Positions 59,353 through 64,000 of a stretch of DNA of 64,000 nucleotides are shown here, piece after piece. Each line of letters opens with the position of its first letter. The first letter of the stretch is position 1. The stretch spans positions 1 through 64,000 of the forward strand of contig JBNAVJ010000012.1 in the NCBI GenBank assembly GCA_049700455.1. The letters run 5' to 3'. Both the position numbers and the translations under genes were made by a program. Source of the stretch: JBNAVJ01 sp049700455 (GTDB taxonomy: Bacteria > Bacteroidota > Ignavibacteria > Tepidaquicellales > Tepidaquicellaceae). A model generated the notes under the pieces. The model was not told the DNA's origin and ran no database searches. It was given only the letters and a program-made list of their open reading frames with translations.

Positions 59353-60090
59353 ATGAACTATCGTTTTATTAATTCAAGGATTATTGGCAGCACTGAGAAA
59401 ATTGCTCTTGTGGAACTCAATAACACTGAAAAGCACAATGCTCTTTCAAGCGATATGTTGAGGGAGTTGATAAAAGTTTTTAAAGCATTTGAAAGGGCAA
59501 AGGAAATTAAGGTTATAATACTAACTGCAAAAAGTCAAGGTGTCTGGTCAGCCGGGCATAACCTGAATGAGCTAAATGGAGATTTCGATCCAATGTCCCG
59601 GACAAGTCCTTATAAACAATATATCAGATTGCTGAAGTCATATTCCAAAGCAGTGATTGCGGCTGTTGATGGTAGTGTGTGGGGTGGTGCTGTAGAGATA
59701 GTTTTCCTTTGTGATATAATATTAGCAACAACGAGAACTAAATTTTATTTGACGGCATTGAAAATTGGATTCCCTTATGATACTGAAGGAATATCAAACC
59801 TTGTCTCTGTTCTGGGAGATAAGCTTTTGAGAGAACTATTTTTTACTGCACAACCTTTAACGTCTCAACGTGCGTTGCAACTGGGAATTATTAATCGTTT
59901 GACAGGTACAAAAAAACTTTTACCTACAGCAAGAGAGATAGCATCTAAAATTGCTAAGAATTCAGGAGCTGCTCTGGCTCTGGTAAAAAAACAAATCTCA
60001 TATATCCGTCAACCCGCTTTATCTGAAAGGAAGGTAAGGGATGTAAATTCATTAAGGAGAAAAATCCTTTCCCTGAAATACAACAATTAA
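59353..60090 (+). CDS. Crotonase-family, methylmalonyl-CoA decarboxylase-like
   Basis: The 245-residue protein resembles E. coli ScpB/YgfG: WSAGHNLNELNGDFDP places a His like catalytic H66, AAVDGSVWGGAVEIVFLCDI gives the oxyanion Gly, and KIGFPYDTEGISNLVS keeps the Tyr equivalent to Y140, followed by FFTAQPLTSQRALQLGIINR. It would decarboxylate methylmalonyl-CoA to propionyl-CoA; another enoyl-CoA hydratase-like activity is possible. The C terminus is about 15 residues shorter than ScpB and lacks the AFLEKRKP-type end. The frame is open back to 59179 through two tRNA genes, so the ATG after the terminator is the real start. Confidence 0.75.
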   Translation: MNYRFINSRIIGSTEKIALVELNNTEKHNALSSDMLRELIKVFKAFERAKEIKVIILTAKSQGVWSAGHNLNELNGDFDPMSRTSPYKQYIRLLKSYSKAVIAAVDGSVWGGAVEIVFLCDIILATTRTKFYLTALKIGFPYDTEGISNLVSVLGDKLLRELFFTAQPLTSQRALQLGIINRLTGTKKLLPTAREIASKIAKNSGAALALVKKQISYIRQPALSERKVRDVNSLRRKILSLKYNN

Positions 60091-60211
60091 GGTTGAATTA
60101 CGGCTATCCAGAAAAATTGGAACTCAGATAAGATTAAAGGTCAGGAAATTTTTGGAGGTGTGGCTTTTATTTAGCTATTGCTGGCATTATAGAAATCTCT
60201 TTAGAAAAAGA

Positions 60212-60244
60212 AAACGGGACAAATTGAAAAAATTTGTCCCGTTT
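60212..60244. terminator. Bidirectional terminator between the crotonase gene and the convergent T9SS cargo gene
   Basis: AAACGGGACAAATT (60212-60225) and AATTTGTCCCGTTT (60231-60244) form a perfect 14-bp stem with a GAAAA loop. T- and A-runs in the arms serve both directions. The 60091-60211 stretch before it holds nothing else I can identify. Confidence 0.85.
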
Positions 60245-60266
60245 AAATTACAAGGAACCTATAGTA

Positions 60267-62951
60267 TTACTTGATTAATACCATCTTCTTTGTATCTATC
60301 TTTTCACCGTTAACCAATAGAGTATAGAAGTATACGCCAGAAGCTAAGTTTGTTCCGTCAAACTTATACCTGACAGTTCCTGCATTGAGTTGCATATTAT
60401 TAATGAGGTTTGCAACTTCTCTACCAGCAAGGTCATACACTTTAAGGGTTACGAATCCGGTTTTTGGTAGCGCGAATTCAATTGTAGTTGTCGGATTGAA
60501 TGGGTTAGGATAGTTCTGCTTTAGAACGTAGGTTGTTGGAATTTGATGTGCCCATTCAATAGAAGTTATTGGTGGCAGGCTCTTTTTGAAAACAGCACCA
60601 CTTGTCCCACAGGCAAATAGTGAATCGCTTGCACGCAGCCAGGAACCATACATTGTTGAACCTGAACCCACGTTTTCAATTGTCCAGGTTGTACCTCCAT
60701 TGGTGGTTTTTATTACAGAGCCAATCGAACCGAACACGTGACCAATATTTACATTTAGCCACTTCATAGAATAGAAAGCGCTTGTAATAGGTGTATAGAC
60801 TGTATCCCAGGTAGCACCACCATTTGTGGTTCTTACAAGCCTTGCACCTGAGGTAGCGGAAACATATCCCGTATTAGCATTGAAAAATTGTAAATCATAA
60901 ATAAATCCTCCACCCATTGGTGCAGCAAGCAGTGTCCAGTTTGCTCCACCATTTGTTGTCTTCATTACCTGAGGAGTATAGTTAGCTGCGTAAGCAACAC
61001 TGTCGGTAACAATCTGGAAGGCATAAATTCTGTCATCAATTCCAGTATATGCTGTATTCCAGCTATTACCACCATTGGTTGTATAGAAATAGCCGCCTGT
61101 GTTACTTGCTGTTTGGGAAACGTATCCCGTGTTAGCGTCAAACCATTGCATCTTTCTTAAGATGTTGGAAGATACCCATGGCATTGGTGATGGGACAGAA
61201 TCCCAGCTCGCTCCACCGTTTGTTGTTTTACGTACAACTCCATAGGATCCACAAATATAGCCAGTATTGGCATTTATCATATAGATATCATAGTAGGTTG
61301 CATAATTTGAGCCAGAATTCTGAACTGTCCAGGTATTACCACCATTTGAAGAATAGAGAATCTGATCAAAAGATCCTCCTAACAAACCTGGAGCGCCGAC
61401 CACCCATACTTTCCCATCGTTGTATTCTGCCCAAACATCATACTTCAAACCAGGAGAAAGGAAGGTTGTCATTGTTGACCAGTTGGCACCGCTATTTGAA
61501 GACTTGTTAAGCAACCCGAAAGCACCACCAACAAGGAAGTTAGTACCGTTGCTGGTAATAGTGTACCACGTAGATGTCCAGGGTTGCAAAGGGTCAAGTA
61601 TTGAGACCGCAGTCCAGTTAGTTCCAAGATTTGTTGATTTGTAGGCTGAATATGAATCTCCCATAGCATAGATTTCATACGAGGTTGAAGCCTGACGATT
61701 TACAAAGACACTATCAAGGTAACCTCCATTGCCGTTGGTATTTTTGTGCTGGAATGCAATGTAAACATTCTGTCCTGCGAAGGGGTTCAGACTATATGCA
61801 AACCTTGTCCAGGTGTATGGAGCGTTAGCAGTGTTAATAGCTGCTATAACATTTGAAAAACTTGAGACAGCCGTATCTGTTGTTGAAACGCGAATGTACA
61901 GTGAATCAGGGGGAAATGGAGAAGAAAACGCATTTTTCCAGTAGAATACGAGTGAATCACCTGACTGAATTGACCACTGTGGTGTTACGAGCCAATCATT
62001 CCCAGTTCCCAGATCATAGTTAATGAAAGCGCTGGCAACACCGTTATAATACTGGTTGGTGGAACGTACCCAGGTAATTGAAGCTCCGGCGAGATTTTTT
62101 ATGTGCCAGCCTGTGGGAGGGAACGTGACGCTTTCAAATCCCTGATTATATGGAATGCCACCTGGATTTGTAAAGGAACGTGCATAGAGTTCGTAGAGAG
62201 AACTTGTTGTTCCAGTGGTAAGAGCGGTCCAGTTAACTCCGCCGTTTGTGCTAAGTCGCACGGAACCACTTGTTCCGCAAACAAATCCTGTATTGGCATC
62301 GAGGAACAAGGCGTCATACACTGTGATAGATGTCCCTGTTGAATATTGGGTAAATGAAGTTCCTCCATTAGTAGATATCAGAATGTTTCCAGCAGTCGTT
62401 GGAGCATAGATGTTGTTACCTACGGCAAAGATGTTGTAAATTGTTGTAGTAACACCAGTAGTCAATGCAGACCAGTTAAGCCCAGCGTTTGTGGTCTTAA
62501 GTACTGTTCCTGAAGCGCCACCAACATAACCTGTATTTGCATCGACAAAGTGCATTCCATAGAGTGCACTTGTTGTTCCCGTTCCAATTGAGTCCCAGCT
62601 GACGCCTGCATTTGTTGTTCTTGCAATCCAGCCAGATGTCCCACACACCAGCCCTGTATTCTGATTAAAGAACCAGGCACTATAAAGGCTACTCTTTGGG
62701 GCACCATAGGTCCCATACATCCCACCTGCGAGGAAAGAGACACTCCAGTTAACACCGGCATTGGAAGTCTTTAGAAAAGTCCCATAATATCCAACAGCAT
62801 ACCAGTTGTTAGCATCAAACATTTTTACCCAGCGGATAGTGTTCCCCTGAGGATATTGGTGTACCCATTTCCAGTTGAAATTAGTCTGGGCATACAATGT
62901 TGCTGAAAAAAGCATCAGTACCACTACCGATAAGATAGTTGACTTTTTCAT
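60267..62951 (-). CDS. Large T9SS cargo: YCF48/BNR repeat protein with internal adhesin-like sandwich
   Basis: The 894-residue protein has a signal peptide (to about LYAQ) and at least twelve repeats of the form NTGYVGGASGTVLKTTNAGL then W and TTG, as in YCF48/photosystem II assembly-factor-like propellers. The propeller is interrupted at about residues 260-420 by a choice-of-anchor-J/cleaved-adhesin-like domain (YNQGFESVTFPPTGWHIKN, NDWLVTPQWSIQSGDSLVFY). From about 815 it has a type A T9SS sorting domain (NYPNPFNPTTTIEFALPKTG, SGVYFYTLLVNGE, KKMVLIK at the end). It is predicted to be cell-surface attached or released. It is monocistronic. Confidence 0.87.
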   Translation of the reverse strand: MKKSTILSVVVLMLFSATLYAQTNFNWKWVHQYPQGNTIRWVKMFDANNWYAVGYYGTFLKTSNAGVNWSVSFLAGGMYGTYGAPKSSLYSAWFFNQNTGLVCGTSGWIARTTNAGVSWDSIGTGTTSALYGMHFVDANTGYVGGASGTVLKTTNAGLNWSALTTGVTTTIYNIFAVGNNIYAPTTAGNILISTNGGTSFTQYSTGTSITVYDALFLDANTGFVCGTSGSVRLSTNGGVNWTALTTGTTSSLYELYARSFTNPGGIPYNQGFESVTFPPTGWHIKNLAGASITWVRSTNQYYNGVASAFINYDLGTGNDWLVTPQWSIQSGDSLVFYWKNAFSSPFPPDSLYIRVSTTDTAVSSFSNVIAAINTANAPYTWTRFAYSLNPFAGQNVYIAFQHKNTNGNGGYLDSVFVNRQASTSYEIYAMGDSYSAYKSTNLGTNWTAVSILDPLQPWTSTWYTITSNGTNFLVGGAFGLLNKSSNSGANWSTMTTFLSPGLKYDVWAEYNDGKVWVVGAPGLLGGSFDQILYSSNGGNTWTVQNSGSNYATYYDIYMINANTGYICGSYGVVRKTTNGGASWDSVPSPMPWVSSNILRKMQWFDANTGYVSQTASNTGGYFYTTNGGNSWNTAYTGIDDRIYAFQIVTDSVAYAANYTPQVMKTTNGGANWTLLAAPMGGGFIYDLQFFNANTGYVSATSGARLVRTTNGGATWDTVYTPITSAFYSMKWLNVNIGHVFGSIGSVIKTTNGGTTWTIENVGSGSTMYGSWLRASDSLFACGTSGAVFKKSLPPITSIEWAHQIPTTYVLKQNYPNPFNPTTTIEFALPKTGFVTLKVYDLAGREVANLINNMQLNAGTVRYKFDGTNLASGVYFYTLLVNGEKIDTKKMVLIK

Positions 62952-62995
62952 AAGCTTTTAAATTTTAGTTAATAAATTAAATTACAAAATAAAGT

Positions 62996-63025
62996 TAAGT
63001 AAAAATTAAAAAGATTTCAAGTCAA
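62996..63025 (-). promoter_or_regulatory. Promoter candidate of the YCF48-repeat cargo gene
   Basis: On the minus strand TTGACT (63025-63020), an 18-bp spacer and TACTTA (63001-62996) would start transcription near 62989, about 38 bases before the start codon. Confidence 0.4.
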
Positions 63026-63110
63026 GTAGAGTTTTTTTAGGGGGTGCTTTATCATTGTAAAATTGATAAAAAGTTTCTAACTTTTCTTTTTATAAATTAA
63101 AGTTTTCTAT

Positions 63111-63906
63111 ATGAAAAAGCAAGTTTTTCAAACGTTAGTTTTACTTTTTTCTTTTGTATTTCTTCTGTCATCTTGCGGGAAAAAAGAACAAACAAAGAAT
63201 TCTACGACTCCTGAAACTGGCATAACTGCCAGTGGTGCTTATCACATTGTGTATGATGTTCAATCCAAGAGTTCACCGGGCACTCTTGAAATGTTTGTGA
63301 AGGGAAAAAATTTCAGGATGAATATGGAAGTGAAAGAAAAGGATATGCCTGGTAAATCTACTATTTTTATGCAGGACAATATTGTTTATATGCTGATGGA
63401 GATGGGTGGTCAGAAAATGGGATTTAAAATGGATATAAAAGAGTTTCAAAAGGAACAAAAAGACCTTGCCAACATTACAGAAATTAAAGATAAGCTGAAA
63501 GAATGGACAAAGGAAGGTAGTGAAGATGTGATTGGTTTCAAGTGTGATATATATAAAGATAAAGATGGTAATAAATACTGGGTTTATAAAGACTATGCTT
63601 TGCTGAAGTCAGAGTCAAAAGGTGAAACAATTATTGCAACNNNNNNNNNNNNNNNNNNNNNNNNNNNNNNNNNNNNNNNNNNNNNNNNNNNNNNNNNNNN
63701 NNNNNNNNNNNNNNNNNNNNNNNNNNNNNNNNNNNNNNNNGAAGTCAGAGTCAAAAGGTGAAACAATTATTGCAACTAAATTTGAACCTGAATTTAAAGG
63801 TGGAGATGATATTTTTAGCCCTCCAAAAGATGTTGAGTTTAAGAGTATGGATGAGATGATGAAGGATATGGAAAAGGAGTTAGATAAGCCTAAACAAAAC
63901 AAATAA
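63111..63906 (+). CDS. Lipoprotein, DUF4412-like, interrupted by a sequencing gap
   Basis: A lipoprotein signal with lipobox LLSSC starts the protein. The mature part (GAYHIVYDVQSKSSPGTLEM, FVKGKNFRMNMEVKEKDMPG, STIFMQDNIVYMLMEMGGQK, DVIGFKCDIYKDKDGNKYWV) fits DUF4412-like lipoproteins common in this phylum; function unknown. A run of 100 N at 63641-63740 splits the gene. The 36 bases before and after the run are identical, and removing the N plus one copy (136 bases) restores a single frame of 219 codons ending DMEKELDKPKQNK. The coordinates therefore span an artefact, not a broken gene. Confidence 0.75.
63641..63740. other. Assembly gap (100 N) with duplicated flanks
   Basis: The 36 bases at 63605-63640 are repeated exactly at 63741-63776, immediately on the other side of the N run. 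This is what two overlapping contigs look like when a scaffolder inserts a default 100-N spacer instead of merging them. Confidence 0.95.
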
Positions 63907-63935
63907 GGGAAGTTTTTAAAAAAGAAAGAGTTTAA

Positions 63936-63974
63936 CGGAGAATCAGAATTTTTTTTTGATTCTCCGCTTTTTTT
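63936..63974 (+). terminator. Terminator after the DUF4412-like lipoprotein gene
   Basis: CGGAGAATC (63936-63944) pairs with GATTCTCCG (63958-63966) and seven T follow (63968-63974). Confidence 0.85.
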
Positions 63975-64000
63975 CGTATGTTCTCGAAAAGATTACCTTA

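Noticed and set aside
60091..60211. Frameshifted remainder of the crotonase C terminus
   Set aside because: One frame gives SDKIKGQEIF, faintly like the missing end, but spacing and following residues do not fit, so decay is not demonstrated.
60267..62951. Possible CRISPR or tandem DNA repeat array
   Set aside because: The periodicity comes from protein repeats of about 40 codons with variable DNA sequence, not uniform repeats with unique spacers.
63605..63776. A 36-base direct repeat flanking a gap, suggesting a duplication or insertion site
   Set aside because: The exact match at both contig edges and the restored reading frame are better explained by an unmerged assembly overlap.

Overview
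This is a low-GC window from a member of the Chlorobi/Ignavibacteria side of the Bacteroidetes-Chlorobi group. The evidence is several secreted proteins ending in type IX secretion (T9SS) sorting domains with YPNPFNPTT-like motifs, a PorV/PorQ-family barrel, a GWxTD protein, a fused gamma-alpha 2-oxoacid:ferredoxin oxidoreductase, a zinc-free 89-residue S14, and an EF-P with the loop HRTPGNLRAF that I recall from green sulfur bacteria. Naming Ignavibacteria rather than a neighbouring class is inference. The DNA is chromosomal and mostly core. I see no phage, transposon, CRISPR array or plasmid gene.

Layout. 1-2.9 kb: a dyad, tRNA-Leu(GAG), a secreted M28 peptidase (minus) and a T9SS-exported beta-propeller. 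2.9-4.5 kb: rpsF-ssb-rplI, lacking the usual rpsR. 4.5-7.7 kb: korA-korB behind a structured leader. 7.7-10.9 kb (minus): a HExxH / TolB-like propeller / outer-membrane-barrel fusion. 11-15.9 kb: three overlapping M16 peptidase genes, the third with a destroyed active site, then a MoxR ATPase. 16-30 kb: a continuous S10-spc-alpha ribosomal cluster that starts at rplB (rpsJ, rplC, rplD and rplW are absent), carries a tRNA-Gln between rplR and rpsE, and is split by an outer-membrane protein gene with its own strong terminator between rpmD and rplO. 30-31.7 kb: engB and a 2-hydroxyacid dehydrogenase. 31.9-41.4 kb: a T9SS cargo protein, then a TonB-dependent receptor / large secreted protein / PorV-like trio.

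41.5-47.7 kb: a tight operon of a GWxTD protein, a YbbR-domain protein, a CPBP protease, a polytopic GT-C-like protein, pdxJ and lptB. 47.75-55.2 kb (minus): a seven-gene operon read efp-accB-accC-membrane protein-FabL-like reductase-tubulin-like GTPase-FmdB. This is the most unusual locus, because a 1129-residue tubulin/FtsZ-superfamily protein with a C-terminal SHOCT-like segment is co-transcribed with fatty-acid synthesis genes. 55.3-59.1 kb: gapA, two lipoproteins and a GT-C-like membrane protein. 59.1-60.1 kb: tRNA-Gly, tRNA-Cys and a methylmalonyl-CoA decarboxylase-like crotonase. 60.2-63 kb (minus): an 894-residue T9SS cargo of YCF48-like repeats. 63.1-63.9 kb: a lipoprotein interrupted by a 100-N gap whose flanks are identical over 36 bases, so the gap is probably an assembly artefact.

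Promoters that can be read look sigma70-like (TTGAYN, 17 bp, TATWTT) and many genes have AGGAG-type ribosome binding sites. Four translation genes whose N termini are fixed by conservation begin with TTG.
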